From Kocuria sp. (GTDB taxonomy: Bacteria > Actinomycetota > Actinomycetes > Actinomycetales > Micrococcaceae), in assembly GCA_031179495.1 (NCBI GenBank), contig JAPSHS010000005.1:1-50900 (forward strand): a DNA stretch of 50,900 nt. The letters are read 5' to 3'. Positions 16,554 through 25,803 of the stretch are shown here, one piece after another. The notes under the pieces are model-generated. The model was not told the origin of the DNA and made no database searches. It saw nothing but the letters and a program-made list of their open reading frames with translations. The number at the start of each line of letters is the position of its first letter. Position 1 is the stretch's first letter. The position numbers and the translations under genes were made by a program.

Positions 16554-17759
16554 GTGCCGCACCGTCCCGTCTACCTCGACCACGCCGCCACCGCGCCCCT
16601 CCGGCCCTCCGCGCTCGCCGCGGTCACCGAGCAGCTGGCCCGCGGCGGCAACCCCTCCTCCCTGCACCGTCCCGGGCGGGCGGCGCGCACGGTCGTCGAG
16701 CAGGCCCGCGACGACGTCGCCGCGGCGCTCGGGGCGGACCCCGTCGAGGTCGTCTTCACCTCCGGGGGCACCGAGGCCGACAACCTGGCCGTGCAGGGAC
16801 TGTACCGGCACCGCCGCGCGGCGGACCGGCGCCGCCGGCGGATCCTCGTGTCCTCGGTCGAGCACGCCGCGGTCGCCGAGACCGTCGAGTGGCTGGCCGC
16901 CCACGAGGGCGCCGAGCCCGTCTGGCTCCCCGTCGACGCCACCGGCCGCGTGGACCCGGACGGGGTCCGGGCGGAGCTGGCCCGGGACCCCGGGGCCGTC
17001 GCGCTGCTCACCGTGATGTGGGCCAACAACGAGGTCGGCACGGTCCAGCCCGTGGCGGAGCTGGCCGCGCTCGCCGAGGAGCACGGCGTCCCGTTCCACT
17101 GCGACGCGGTCCAGGCCTTCGGCTCCCTGCCCGTCGACGCGCACCTGCCCGGCCTGACCACCCTGGCCGTCTCGGCGCACAAGATCGGCGGCCCCGTGGG
17201 AGCGGGGGCCCTCGTGGCCGGGCGCACGGTCGGGCTCGCCCCCGTCCAGCACGGGGGCGGTCAGGAGCGCCGGGTCCGTTCCGGCACCCTCGACGCCGCC
17301 GCGCTGGCCGGTTTCGGCACGGCCGCCCGGGAGGCCGCCGCGGAACGGGCGCCCGAGGCCGAGCGGCTCGCCGCCCTCCGGGACCGCCTCGTCGACGGCG
17401 TGCGCCGGACCGTGCCCGGCGCCGTCCTGCGCGGTCCGGAGGACCGGGAGCGCACGGGCGCCCGCCTGCCCGGCAACGCCCACTTCACGTTCCCGGGCTG
17501 CGAGGGGGACTCCCTGCTGTTCCTGCTCGACGGCGCCGGGATCGCCTCCTCGACCGGCTCGGCCTGCCACGCCGGTGTGCCCCGCGCCTCCTCCGTGCTG
17601 CTGGCCATGGGCCTGGACGAGGCCACGGCCCGCGGCGCCCAGCGCTTCAGCCTGGGCCGCACCAGCACCGAGGCCGACGTCGACGCCCTGCTCGCCGCGC
17701 TGCCCGAAATCCACGAACGGGCCCTGCGCGCCGGGCTGTCCGGCGCCCCGGCGCACTGA
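16554..17759 (+). CDS. Cysteine desulfurase (NifS/IscS family)
   Basis: 401 residues, PLP-dependent class V aminotransferase fold. [16 protein letters not shown] opens the protein, [14 protein letters not shown] binds PLP phosphate, and HCDAVQAFG contains the ring-stacking Asp. Lys210 in [12 protein letters not shown] is the Schiff-base lysine, and Cys338 in [17 protein letters not shown] is the active-site persulfide cysteine. It releases sulfur from cysteine. The mnmA gene lies 100 nt downstream on the same strand (as Rv3025c-Rv3024c), so its sulfur is probably delivered to tRNA thiolation. GTG start defined by the leaderless promoter. Confidence 0.93.
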   Translation: MPHRPVYLDHAATAPLRPSALAAVTEQLARGGNPSSLHRPGRAARTVVEQARDDVAAALGADPVEVVFTSGGTEADNLAVQGLYRHRRAADRRRRRILVSSVEHAAVAETVEWLAAHEGAEPVWLPVDATGRVDPDGVRAELARDPGAVALLTVMWANNEVGTVQPVAELAALAEEHGVPFHCDAVQAFGSLPVDAHLPGLTTLAVSAHKIGGPVGAGALVAGRTVGLAPVQHGGGQERRVRSGTLDAAALAGFGTAAREAAAERAPEAERLAALRDRLVDGVRRTVPGAVLRGPEDRERTGARLPGNAHFTFPGCEGDSLLFLLDGAGIASSTGSACHAGVPRASSVLLAMGLDEATARGAQRFSLGRTSTEADVDALLAALPEIHERALRAGLSGAPAH

Positions 17760-17859
17760 CGGGACGGGCCCCGGACCGGGAATAGCTCCCCGGCGCGCCC
17801 CGTTGAGCACACGGGCGAACCGGCCCGACCCACCCCCGACCCCTGGAGACGATCTCACC

Positions 17860-19065
17860 GTGCGAGTACTGGCAGCCATGAGCGGCGGCGTCGACTCGGC
17901 CGTGGCGGCGGCCCGCGCCGTCGACGCCGGCCACGACGTCACGGGCGTCCACCTCGCCCTCTCCCGGACCCCCGGCACCCTGCGCACCGGCTCCCGCGGC
18001 TGCTGCACGATCGAGGACTCCCGGGACGCGTGGCGCGCCGCGGACGTGCTCGGCATCCCCTACTACGTGTGGGACTTCTCCGAGCGCTTCCAGGCCGACG
18101 TCGTGGACGACTTCGTCGCCGAGTACGCCGCCGGACGCACCCCCAACCCCTGCCTGCGCTGCAACGAGAAGATCAAGTTCGCCGCCCTGCTCGAGAAGGC
18201 CCTCGCCCTGGGCTTCGACGCCGTGTGCACCGGCCACTACGCCAAGGTGGTCGTCGACGCCGGCGGGCGGCGGGAGCTGCACCGGGCCGCGGACTGGGCG
18301 AAGGACCAGTCCTACGTGCTGGGGGTGCTCACCGCCGAGCAGCTCGAGCACGTGCTGCTCCCCCTGGCGGAGACCCCCTCCAAGGCCGAGGTCCGGGCCG
18401 AGGCCGCCCGCCGGGGACTGTCCGTGGCGCAGAAGCCCGACTCCCACGACATCTGCTTCATCCCCGACGGCGACACCCGGGGCTGGCTCGCGGAGCGCAT
18501 CGAGATGGCCGAGGGCGAGATCCGTGACGTCGAGGGCAACGTCGTGGGCACCCACCCCGGGGCCAACGCGTTCACCGTCGGACAGCGCAAGGGCCTGCGG
18601 ATCGGCACCCCCGCCCCCGACGGCAAGCCGCGCTTCGTGCTCGAGATCCGGCCGCGGACCAACGAGGTCGTCGTCGGCCCGGAGGCGATGCTCGCCGTCG
18701 ACGAGCTGCGCGGGATCCGCCCCTCGTGGGCCGGGGCGCCCGTGCCCGAGGCGGCGCGGCTGCTGCGCCCCGGGGCCGCGGCCGGGGAGGCGTCGTCGCC
18801 GTTCCCGGTCCTGGCGCAGGTCCGCGCCCACGGGGACCCGGTCCCGGCCCGGGCGCATCTGGAGCTCGTCCGGGGGACCGGCGGCGCCCCGGAGCCCGAG
18901 CTCGTGGTCCGTCTCGAGGAGCCGATGCGCGGCGTCGCCCCCGGTCAGTCCGTCGTGCTCTACCAGGGCACCCGCGTCCTCGGGCAGGCCACCGTGGACC
19001 GCGCGCACTCGCTGTCCCGCCCCGACCTCGCGGACGGCGCGAGCGGGCACGGCACCGGCCGATAG
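17860..19065 (+). CDS. mnmA: tRNA-specific 2-thiouridylase MnmA
   Basis: 401 residues. The N-type ATP-pyrophosphatase P-loop is SGGVDSA (from residue 8). Catalytic cysteines are Cys98 in [12 protein letters not shown] (with Cys101) and Cys199 in [28 protein letters not shown] marks the central domain, and a C-terminal beta-barrel ends at about 385. It puts the s2 group on U34 of tRNA-Lys/Glu/Gln using sulfur from a desulfurase, here encoded just upstream. GTG start; GGAG lies 11 nt upstream. Its TAG stop codon is the first half of the next gene's -10 box. Confidence 0.96.
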   Translation: MRVLAAMSGGVDSAVAAARAVDAGHDVTGVHLALSRTPGTLRTGSRGCCTIEDSRDAWRAADVLGIPYYVWDFSERFQADVVDDFVAEYAAGRTPNPCLRCNEKIKFAALLEKALALGFDAVCTGHYAKVVVDAGGRRELHRAADWAKDQSYVLGVLTAEQLEHVLLPLAETPSKAEVRAEAARRGLSVAQKPDSHDICFIPDGDTRGWLAERIEMAEGEIRDVEGNVVGTHPGANAFTVGQRKGLRIGTPAPDGKPRFVLEIRPRTNEVVVGPEAMLAVDELRGIRPSWAGAPVPEAARLLRPGAAAGEASSPFPVLAQVRAHGDPVPARAHLELVRGTGGAPEPELVVRLEEPMRGVAPGQSVVLYQGTRVLGQATVDRAHSLSRPDLADGASGHGTGR

Positions 19066-19068
19066 ACT
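19063..19068 (+). promoter_or_regulatory. -10 box (TAGACT) for leaderless chorismate mutase, overlapping the mnmA stop
   Basis: The hexamer's TAG is also the mnmA stop codon. It is followed by 7 nt and the ATG at 19076. No -35 is apparent inside the mnmA coding region. Confidence 0.6.
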
Positions 19069-19075
19069 GGCGGGC

Positions 19076-19477
19076 ATGAGCGCACCGCACCCCCACGCCG
19101 CCGCCGACGTCCGGGCCCACCACGACTTCGACCCCACGGCGTCCTCGCTGCACAGCGGTGCGGAGCCCGCGGTGCTCGCCGAGCTGCAGGCCATCCGCGG
19201 CACCATCGACAACATCGACGCGGCCCTGGTGCACCTGCTCGCGGAGCGGTTCAAGGCCACCCAGCGCGTCGGCGTCCTCAAGGCCACCCACGGCCTGCCC
19301 GCCGGGGACCCGGACCGCGAGTCGGCCCAGATCGGCCGGCTGCGCGCGCTCGCCGCGTCCGCCCAGCTCGACCCCGAGTTCGCGGAGAAGTTCCTGAACT
19401 TCATCATCAGCGAGGTCATCCGCCACCACGTGGCCATCTCCGAGGGCCGCCGGCGCCAGGACCCCGACGAGTCGTGA
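19076..19477 (+). CDS. Chorismate mutase, AroQ class
   Basis: 133 residues. After a disordered His/Ala-rich 40-residue N-terminus, the helical AroQ domain reads IRGTIDNIDAALVHLLAERFK and TQRVGVLKATHGLPAGDPDRE, then FLNFIISEVIRHH. The pattern RxxIDxxDxxLVxLLxxR and the Lys in VGVLKA match the active-site layout. It converts chorismate to prephenate for Phe/Tyr synthesis. No DAHP synthase is nearby. The ATG is 7 nt after a -10 box. Its TGA overlaps the next gene's GTG (GTGA). Confidence 0.9.
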   Translation: MSAPHPHAAADVRAHHDFDPTASSLHSGAEPAVLAELQAIRGTIDNIDAALVHLLAERFKATQRVGVLKATHGLPAGDPDRESAQIGRLRALAASAQLDPEFAEKFLNFIISEVIRHHVAISEGRRRQDPDES

Positions 19478-20532
19478 CGCCCTCCAACGCCCCCGACCCC
19501 CGGCGCACCGACCCCGACGTCCCGCACGTCGTGGGCACGGCCCTCGGCGCGATGCCCGGCACGGACGTCGTCGAGACGGTCACCCTGCTGCGCGGCGAGC
19601 TCGGGGCCCCGCACATCTCCTTCCTGCCCGCCCTGCCCGCCCGCGGGGCGGCCGCCGACCCCGTGGCCCGCACCGCCGCGGTGCTCGACGAGCTCCACGC
19701 GGACCGCCAGCCCCACGGGCTGCGCGTCTCCGGGGTCCCCGGCAAGGACTCCCGGGCCGCCCGGGCCCTGCTGGCCGGTGACGTCAACGTGCTCGCCGAC
19801 GTGATCGGCGCCGAGAGCGGGCCCGACGACGCCCCGGTCAAGACGCAGCTGCTCGGCCCGCTCACCCTCGCCGCCCGGCTGCACCTGCACGCCGGGGAGC
19901 GCGCCCTCAGGGACCACGGCGCCCGCCGCGACCTCCGCGACTCCCTGGCCTCCGGCGTCACCGCGCACGTGCGGGCGGTGCGCGCCGCGGCCGCCGGTCG
20001 CGACGTCCTCGTCCAGCTGGACGAGACGGACCTGGAGCGCGTGCTCGCGGGCTCCCTGCCCACGATGAGCGGCTACCGGACCCTGCGGGCGGTGCCCGTG
20101 GCGGAGGCCCGGGCGTCCCTGCGCACCGTGGTGGAGGCCTGCCGGGAGGCGGGCGCCGCCGCCGTCGCCCTGCGGCTGCCGCCGGGGGTCGACCCCCGGC
20201 TGGCCGCGGAGGCCGGTGCCGACGCCGTGCAGCTGACGGCGCCCGAGGGCTCCGCGCGGGCCTGGGAGCCGCTCGCCGCGCTCGTGGAGGACGGCACCGA
20301 GCTCTGGCTCGGCCTCGTCCCCGTGCCTGCCGGCCGGACCGGTCCCCGTGCCCTCGCCGCGCGGACGTGGACGATCTGGCGGGACCTGGGGCTGCCCCCC
20401 ACGGCGCTCGACCGTGTGCGGATCACCCCCCGGGAGGACCTCGACGCGCTGGGTCCCGAGGGGGTGCGCGACGTCCTCGCCCGGGTCACCGGGACCGCCT
20501 CGGCGCTCGCCCGCACCGCGGCCGAGGCCTGA
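19474..20532 (+). CDS. MetE-like (UROD/MetE superfamily) protein, Rv3015c type
   Basis: 352 residues with TIM-barrel character: GTALGAMPGTDVVETV at the start, VKTQLLGPLTLA, DVLVQLDETDL and AVALRLPPGVD. It resembles the actinobacterial proteins annotated as vitamin B12-independent methionine synthase (compare Rv3015c, also near mnmA/iscS). It is only about half the length of MetE. The MetE zinc ligands (HxC...C) are absent, and the single Cys is in VEACREAG. True methionine synthase activity is therefore doubtful. Translationally coupled to chorismate mutase by a 4-nt overlap. Confidence 0.75.
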   Translation: MTPSNAPDPRRTDPDVPHVVGTALGAMPGTDVVETVTLLRGELGAPHISFLPALPARGAAADPVARTAAVLDELHADRQPHGLRVSGVPGKDSRAARALLAGDVNVLADVIGAESGPDDAPVKTQLLGPLTLAARLHLHAGERALRDHGARRDLRDSLASGVTAHVRAVRAAAAGRDVLVQLDETDLERVLAGSLPTMSGYRTLRAVPVAEARASLRTVVEACREAGAAAVALRLPPGVDPRLAAEAGADAVQLTAPEGSARAWEPLAALVEDGTELWLGLVPVPAGRTGPRALAARTWTIWRDLGLPPTALDRVRITPREDLDALGPEGVRDVLARVTGTASALARTAAEA

Positions 20533-20692
20533 GGCAGCCCGTGGGAACCGACACACTCCGCGCCGAGGTGCGCGGTCCGGCCGACATCGGCCACAATGCA
20601 GGTGGACCCCGGTCCAGCACGGTGCCCCGGATCCTCCGGGGCCACGGCGGGACCCGCCCTCGGCGGGACCGTCCTACCCCAGCGGAGAGGCG

Positions 20693-21376
20693 ATGAACGC
20701 GCGAATACTGGTCGTCGACGACGACGCCGCCCTGTCGGAGATGATCGGGATCGTCCTGACCGCGGAGGGCTTCGAACCCGTGTTCTGCTACGACGGCGGC
20801 ACGGCCGTGGACACGTTCCGCGCCGTGCGCCCGGACCTGCTGCTGCTCGACCTCATGCTCCCGGGCAAGGACGGCATCCAGGTCTGCCGCGAGATCCGCA
20901 CGATCTCCGACGTCCCGGTCGTGATGCTCACCGCGAAGTCGGACACCGTCGACGTCGTGCGCGGGCTGGAGGCCGGCGCCGACGACTACGTCCCCAAGCC
21001 GTTCAAGCCGGCCGAGCTCGTGGCCCGCGTCAGGGCCCGCCTGCGACCCGTCGAGCGCGCCCACTCGTCCGAGCTGCGGATCGGTGACCTGACCATCGAC
21101 GTCAGCGGGCACAGCGTGCACCGCGACGACCACGAGATCAACCTCACCCCGCTCGAGTTCGACCTGCTGACCGCCCTGGCCCGCGCCCCGCACCAGGTCT
21201 TCTCCCGCGAGATGCTGCTGCGCGACGTGTGGGGCTACCAGCACGCCGCCGACACCCGCCTGGTCAACGTCCACGTGCAGCGGCTGCGCTCCAAGATCGA
21301 GCGGGACCCCGAGAGCCCCGAGATCGTGGTCACCGTGCGCGGCGTCGGCTACAAGGCGGGCTCGTCCGCCCGATGA
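20693..21376 (+). CDS. mtrA: Response regulator MtrA (OmpR family)
   Basis: 227 residues. The receiver domain has the acidic pocket VVDDD (residues 7-11), phospho-acceptor Asp53 (LLLLDLMLPG), Lys in MLTAKSD and DDYVPKPF. The C-terminal winged helix (about 130-225) reads INLTPLEFDLLTALARAPHQVFSREMLL and ends RGVGYKAG. In Actinobacteria MtrA controls genes for cell-wall hydrolases, replication and osmotic adaptation. ATG with GGAGAGG upstream. First gene of mtrA-mtrB-lpqB, joined by ATGA overlaps. Confidence 0.97.
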   Translation: MNARILVVDDDAALSEMIGIVLTAEGFEPVFCYDGGTAVDTFRAVRPDLLLLDLMLPGKDGIQVCREIRTISDVPVVMLTAKSDTVDVVRGLEAGADDYVPKPFKPAELVARVRARLRPVERAHSSELRIGDLTIDVSGHSVHRDDHEINLTPLEFDLLTALARAPHQVFSREMLLRDVWGYQHAADTRLVNVHVQRLRSKIERDPESPEIVVTVRGVGYKAGSSAR

Positions 21377-23133
21377 CCCCGTCGGACGCCGTCGCCCCGC
21401 CCCGGCGTCGCGGGCCGGCCCGCACCCCGAGCCGCCGGCTGCGGCTGTTCCGGGTCCTGCTGGCCCGCCGCTGGCGGCAGTCCCTGCAGTTCCGCGCCAT
21501 CGCCGTCTCCCTGTCCCTGACGGCACTGGCCTTCTTCGTCACCGGCAGCTTCCTCTCGCACCAGATCGCGGACCGGCTCTTCAAGGAGCGCCTCGACCAG
21601 GTCCTCGCCTCGGCCACCGCGGACTTCGACCAGGTGCAGGCCAGTTTCGACGCCTCGGACGCCTCCGACCGCGACGAGCTGCAGGCCCTCGTCGCCTCGA
21701 CCCTGGGGGCGCTGTCGGTCGACGGCGCCGAGACCGAGCGCTGGATCCTGCTGCCGATGGACTACACCAGCGGCCAGACCCTGATCCCGGCGCAGAGCCA
21801 GAGCCCCTGGATGACCTCGAGCACGGTCCCGCAGGAGCTGCAGGAGCGGCTCGCGGAGCAGGAGGGCGTGTTCTGGCAGCCCGCCTCGGTCCCCATGAGC
21901 GAGAACGGGGACGAGGCCCCGGTCATCGTCGTGGGCACGGTGGTCGACCTCTACCAGAACTCCCGCTACGGGCTCTACCTCGTCTACGACTTCTCCGAGC
22001 CCCAGCGCACCCTGGACGCGATGCACGCGGTGCTGCTGCTGTCGGTGGTCGTGCTGCTCCTGCTCGTGGGCGCGATCGTCTGGTACGTCACCCGCGAGGT
22101 CGTGCGCCCCGTCTCCGGCACCGCACGGGTCGCCGAGCAGCTCGCCGACGGGGACCTGGGCGTGCGCCTGCCCGTCAGCGGCTCGCACGAGGTCGCCCGG
22201 CTCGCCCGCTCGTTCAACCGGATGGCCGACAGCCTGCAGGACCAGATCACCCAGCTCGAGCAGCTGTCCTCGATGCAGCAGACCTTCGTCTCCGACGTCT
22301 CCCACGAGCTGCGCACCCCGCTGACCACGGTCCGGATGGCGGCGGAGGTGCTCTTCAACGCCCGCGAGGACTTCGACCCCGTGAACCGGCGGTCCGCCGA
22401 GCTGCTCTACCACCAGGTGGACCGCTTCGACTCCCTGCTGGCCGACCTGCTCGAGATCTCCCGCTTCGACGCGGGGGCGGCCCGGCTGGAGGTGGCCAGC
22501 GTCGAGCTGTTCTCGGTCGTCCACGACGTCGTGGAGGGCGCGGCCCCGCTGGCCGTCTCCTCGGGCTCGACCGTGCGCGTGCGCTCCGAGCTGTCCCGGT
22601 GCACCGTCCAGGGGGACCAGCGCCGGATCGAGCGGATCCTGCGCAACCTCGTGGTCAACGCCCTGGAGCACGGGGAGGGCCGGCCCATCGACATCGTCGT
22701 GGGAGCCTCGGAGGTCGCCGCGGCCGTGGCCGTACGGGACCGGGGCATCGGGATGACCGAGGAGGAGGCGGACAAGGTGTTCAACCGCTTCTGGCGCGCG
22801 GATCCCGCCCGGGCCCGCACCACGGGCGGGACCGGGCTCGGGCTGGCCATCGCCACCGAGGACACCCGGCTGCACGGAGGCCGCCTCGACGTGTGGGGCG
22901 CGCCGGGGGAGGGGGCGTGCTTCCGGCTCACCCTGCCCCGGACCCGCGGCCGGCGCCTCGGCGCGGAGGACGTGAGCCCCCTCGGGCTGCCCCCGGACCC
23001 CCTCGCCTACCCGGAGACGGCGGAGGTGACGGCCACCGGGACCCTGGTCCTGACGTCGGCGCGGCAGCCCGAGCCGGCGCCCCCGGCCGCGTCGGCCGCG
23101 GCGCCGGCCGACGCGGAGGAGGACCGCGGATGA
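21373..23133 (+). CDS. mtrB: Sensor histidine kinase MtrB
   Basis: 586 residues. Two transmembrane helices (about 41-62 and 218-239) bracket an extracellular sensor of about 155 residues. A HAMP domain (YVTREVVRPVSGTARVAEQLADG) follows, then the HisKA domain with phospho-His311 in VSDVSHELRTPLTTVRM, and HATPase_c with N-box NLVVNALEHGEG, DRGIGM and GGTGLGLAI. The tail (about 85 residues) is Pro/Ala-rich. Start ATG overlaps the mtrA stop. It phosphorylates MtrA. The adjacent lipoprotein LpqB is known to modulate MtrB in mycobacteria. Confidence 0.97.
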   Translation: MTPSDAVAPPRRRGPARTPSRRLRLFRVLLARRWRQSLQFRAIAVSLSLTALAFFVTGSFLSHQIADRLFKERLDQVLASATADFDQVQASFDASDASDRDELQALVASTLGALSVDGAETERWILLPMDYTSGQTLIPAQSQSPWMTSSTVPQELQERLAEQEGVFWQPASVPMSENGDEAPVIVVGTVVDLYQNSRYGLYLVYDFSEPQRTLDAMHAVLLLSVVVLLLLVGAIVWYVTREVVRPVSGTARVAEQLADGDLGVRLPVSGSHEVARLARSFNRMADSLQDQITQLEQLSSMQQTFVSDVSHELRTPLTTVRMAAEVLFNAREDFDPVNRRSAELLYHQVDRFDSLLADLLEISRFDAGAARLEVASVELFSVVHDVVEGAAPLAVSSGSTVRVRSELSRCTVQGDQRRIERILRNLVVNALEHGEGRPIDIVVGASEVAAAVAVRDRGIGMTEEEADKVFNRFWRADPARARTTGGTGLGLAIATEDTRLHGGRLDVWGAPGEGACFRLTLPRTRGRRLGAEDVSPLGLPPDPLAYPETAEVTATGTLVLTSARQPEPAPPAASAAAPADAEEDRG

Positions 23134-24827
23134 GCAGGACCCCCCGCCGGCGGACGGCGGCCGCCGCGCTGTGCCTGGCCGCGGCCGTGGCGGTCGGCGG
23201 CTGCGGCGCGATCCCGCGCTCGGGCCCGGTGCACCGCCACGCGGAGCCCACGCGCACCGCGGCCGAGCCGACCTACGACGTCGATCCCGCAGGCCCCCAG
23301 GAGGGGGCGGAGCCCGAGCAGATCGTCCGCGGCTTCCTCGCCGCCGGGACGGGCGTGGGCGACGACTACTCGGTGGCCCGCGAGTACCTCACCCCGGAGC
23401 TCGCCGCGACCTGGCACCCGGACGCGCGCACCATCGTGCACCGGGGGGACCCCTCGCTCGTGCCCCGCCTCGAGCAGAACGAGTACCGGATGAGCCTCGA
23501 GGTGGAGTCCGTGGTGGACGGCACGGGCGTGATCGAGCGCAAGCCCGCGGGGGCCACCGAGGTCCTCGACTTCGACGTCGTCCAGGTGGACGGGCAGTGG
23601 CGGATCTCGGACGCCCCGGACGCCACCGTGCTCACCCGCACCGACTTCGAGGAGATCTTCGAGCCGCACCAGCTCTACTTCACCGACACGGACCTGACCA
23701 ACGTCGTCACGGATCCCCGCTGGTTCCCGGACCGGGCGCCCGTGTCGACGTCGATCGTCCGCGCCCTGCTCGGCGGTCCCGCCCCCTATCTGCGGGGAGC
23801 CGTGAGCACCGCCTTCCCCGCCGGCACCACCCTGTCGGGCTCGGCGGTGCCCGTGCAGAACGGCACGGCCACCGTGGAGCTGAGCGTGCCCGACTTCGAC
23901 CCGGCGAACATCGAGACCAACCGCCGGATGCACGACCAGCTCTCGCTGAGCCTGCGCTCCCTCACCGCCGTGAACGACGTGGAGCTGCTCGTCGGCGGCG
24001 CGCCCGTGGAGCTCGGGGCGGGATGGACGGACACGGCGCCCGTGCAGGACGTGACGGTCCCGTCCCGGCAGATCGGGCTGCGCAACGGCGAGCTCGTGTT
24101 CTACCAGGGCGGCCAGACCGACGACGTCGACGGACTGCCCCCGCTGGACGACCACCGCCCCTCCAACCCGGCGATGGACGCGGCCGCCGAGCACTTCGCG
24201 TTCGTGGACTCCGGCACCGGCTCCCTGGTGACCGTGTCCCGCGACGCCGAGCCGGTGGAGCGCTTCAGCGGGACCGGGCTGACGCGCCCGAGCTTCGACG
24301 AGCACGGGTGGGTGTGGACCGCGGACTCCGCCGGGGCGGTCCGCGCCGTGGGGCCGGGGGCCCGGGGCCGGGAGCCGGTGCGCGTCGAGGCACCGTGGCT
24401 CGCGGCGCGGTCCGCGACGTCCCTGCGGATCTCGCGTGGGGGCACGCGCGCGCTCGTGGTCACCCAGGACGACGGGGTCTCGCAGGTGTGGCTCTCCGGC
24501 GTGGTGCGCGGACCCGACGGGACGCCGCTGCGGCTCAACGAGCCCTACCGGGTGGCCGCCGACGTCGAGGCGGACGTGGCACTGTGGCTCAGCGACCGGG
24601 AGTTCGTGACCGCCCCCGTCGGCGGGCCCGAGTCGGTCCGCCCCCGGCTCTACGACGTGTCGGGACGCCACCGGGAGCTGCCCGGCATCGAGGGCCTCAC
24701 CGGTCTCAGCGGCGGCAACGGCACGTCCTCCGTATACGCCGTGGCCGGCGGGGCGCTGCACATGCTCACCGGCAACGCCTGGGCACCGCAGAGCGACGAG
24801 GTGCGGGACACCGCGTTCGCCGGCTGA
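23130..24827 (+). CDS. lpqB: Lipoprotein LpqB, accessory to MtrAB
   Basis: 565 residues. The lipoprotein signal peptide ends in VGGC (lipidated Cys25). A GerMN domain region covers about 200-310 (VRALLGGPAPYLRGAVSTAFPAG), and a beta-propeller-like LpqB domain follows (AAAEHFAFVDSGTGSLVTVSRD, LRISRGGTRALVVTQ). LpqB sits on the outer face of the membrane and interacts with the MtrB sensor in mycobacteria. Start overlaps the mtrB stop (ATGA). A 12-bp hairpin follows before comF; there is no Rv3243c homologue between. Confidence 0.95.
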   Translation: MSRTPRRRTAAAALCLAAAVAVGGCGAIPRSGPVHRHAEPTRTAAEPTYDVDPAGPQEGAEPEQIVRGFLAAGTGVGDDYSVAREYLTPELAATWHPDARTIVHRGDPSLVPRLEQNEYRMSLEVESVVDGTGVIERKPAGATEVLDFDVVQVDGQWRISDAPDATVLTRTDFEEIFEPHQLYFTDTDLTNVVTDPRWFPDRAPVSTSIVRALLGGPAPYLRGAVSTAFPAGTTLSGSAVPVQNGTATVELSVPDFDPANIETNRRMHDQLSLSLRSLTAVNDVELLVGGAPVELGAGWTDTAPVQDVTVPSRQIGLRNGELVFYQGGQTDDVDGLPPLDDHRPSNPAMDAAAEHFAFVDSGTGSLVTVSRDAEPVERFSGTGLTRPSFDEHGWVWTADSAGAVRAVGPGARGREPVRVEAPWLAARSATSLRISRGGTRALVVTQDDGVSQVWLSGVVRGPDGTPLRLNEPYRVAADVEADVALWLSDREFVTAPVGGPESVRPRLYDVSGRHRELPGIEGLTGLSGGNGTSSVYAVAGGALHMLTGNAWAPQSDEVRDTAFAG

Positions 24828-24872
24828 CGGGCGCGCCGCGCTCCACAGGCACGGGAGTCCGGACCCGGGAGG

Positions 24873-24901
24873 GGCCCGCCGCGGGCCGTCCGCGGCGGGC
24901 C
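24873..24901 (+). terminator. Hairpin after lpqB
   Basis: GGCCCGCCGCGG pairs with CCGCGGCGGGCC around GCCGT (12 bp). It ends at the edge of the comF ribosome binding site (GAGG 24902-24905), so besides ending the mtrAB-lpqB transcript it could occlude comF initiation on read-through RNA. Confidence 0.65.
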
Positions 24902-24913
24902 GAGGATGGGTCC

Positions 24914-25714
24914 ATGCCCAGCACACCGTCCTGCGCCCGCCGCCTGGACCGCGCGGCCACCCGGGTCCTCGACCGTCTGGCCGAGGCCGCCGAGGTCCTC
25001 GTGCCCGTGGAGTGCGCCGTCTGCCGGGCGCCGGGGACCGCGCTGTGCCGGCCCTGCCGCCTCCTGCTGCGCCGGTCCTGCGCGCGGCCGTTCGAGGCGT
25101 CCTCGGCCGCACCGCTGCTGGACCCGCCCCTGCCGGTCACCGCTGCGGGCCGCTACGCCCACGAGCTCGCGGCCTGCCTGCTCGCCCTCAAGAACGCCGG
25201 ACGCACCGACCTCGCCCCCGTCCTCGCGGCCGGCCTGGCCACGGCCCTGCGCTCGGCCGCGCCGTCCTGGCCCCCGGGGCCCGTGCTGCTGGTCCCGGTC
25301 CCCACGGCGCCGTCCGCCCTGCGCCGCCGCTGGTTCGACCCCGTGCGCGTCCTGCTGGAGGACTGCGCGCGCCGGGGGGTGCTCCCCGCGGGGACCGCGG
25401 TGGCCAGGCACCTGCGGCACCGCGGGGCGGCCGGCCCGGGCGGCGGGCCCGCGCAGAAGCGGCTCGGCCGAGCGGGCCGGCGCACCGGCCCGGCGGGGTC
25501 CTTGCGGGCCACGGCGCCGGCCGGGGCCCGCTGCGTCGTCGTCGACGACGTCCTGACCACGGGGGCGACGCTCGCGGAGGCCGCCCGGGCGCTGCGGGCC
25601 GGCGGCGCCGAGGTCGTGGGCGCCGTGGTGCTCGCGGCCGTGCGCCCGCCCGCGGTTCCGCTCACCGCTGATTCCCTCCCGGCACGTCCGGGGCCTGGTG
25701 AATATCCCCTGTGA
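24914..25714 (+). CDS. ComF family phosphoribosyltransferase-like protein
   Basis: 266 residues. N-terminal cysteine pairs CAVCRAPGTALCRPC resemble the ComF zinc finger. The PRTase domain has VLLVPVPTAPSALRRRWFDP and the PRPP loop CVVVDDVLTTGATLAEAARAL (about 207-225). In M. tuberculosis the homologue Rv3242c holds the same position between lpqB and the HPF gene. Linked to DNA uptake in competent species, but its reaction is unknown. ATG with GAGG 8 nt upstream; the C-terminal 25 residues are Pro-rich. Confidence 0.85.
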   Translation: MPSTPSCARRLDRAATRVLDRLAEAAEVLVPVECAVCRAPGTALCRPCRLLLRRSCARPFEASSAAPLLDPPLPVTAAGRYAHELAACLLALKNAGRTDLAPVLAAGLATALRSAAPSWPPGPVLLVPVPTAPSALRRRWFDPVRVLLEDCARRGVLPAGTAVARHLRHRGAAGPGGGPAQKRLGRAGRRTGPAGSLRATAPAGARCVVVDDVLTTGATLAEAARALRAGGAEVVGAVVLAAVRPPAVPLTADSLPARPGPGEYPL

Positions 25715-25755
25715 TTCCACTAACGTTGAGTCACGGGACGCAACAATCCTCCCGG

Positions 25756-25777
25756 GTGGGCGGCCCCATCCGCCCAC
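25756..25777 (+). other. Small hairpin in the hpf leader
   Basis: GTGGGCGG pairs with CCGCCCAC around CCCCAT, 26 nt before the hpf start and separate from its GGAGGG site. TAACGT at about 25719 is a possible -10 upstream, without a convincing -35. Regulatory role unproven. Confidence 0.4.
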
Positions 25778-25803
25778 GTCACCCCCGACAATTGGAGGGC
25801 ATC

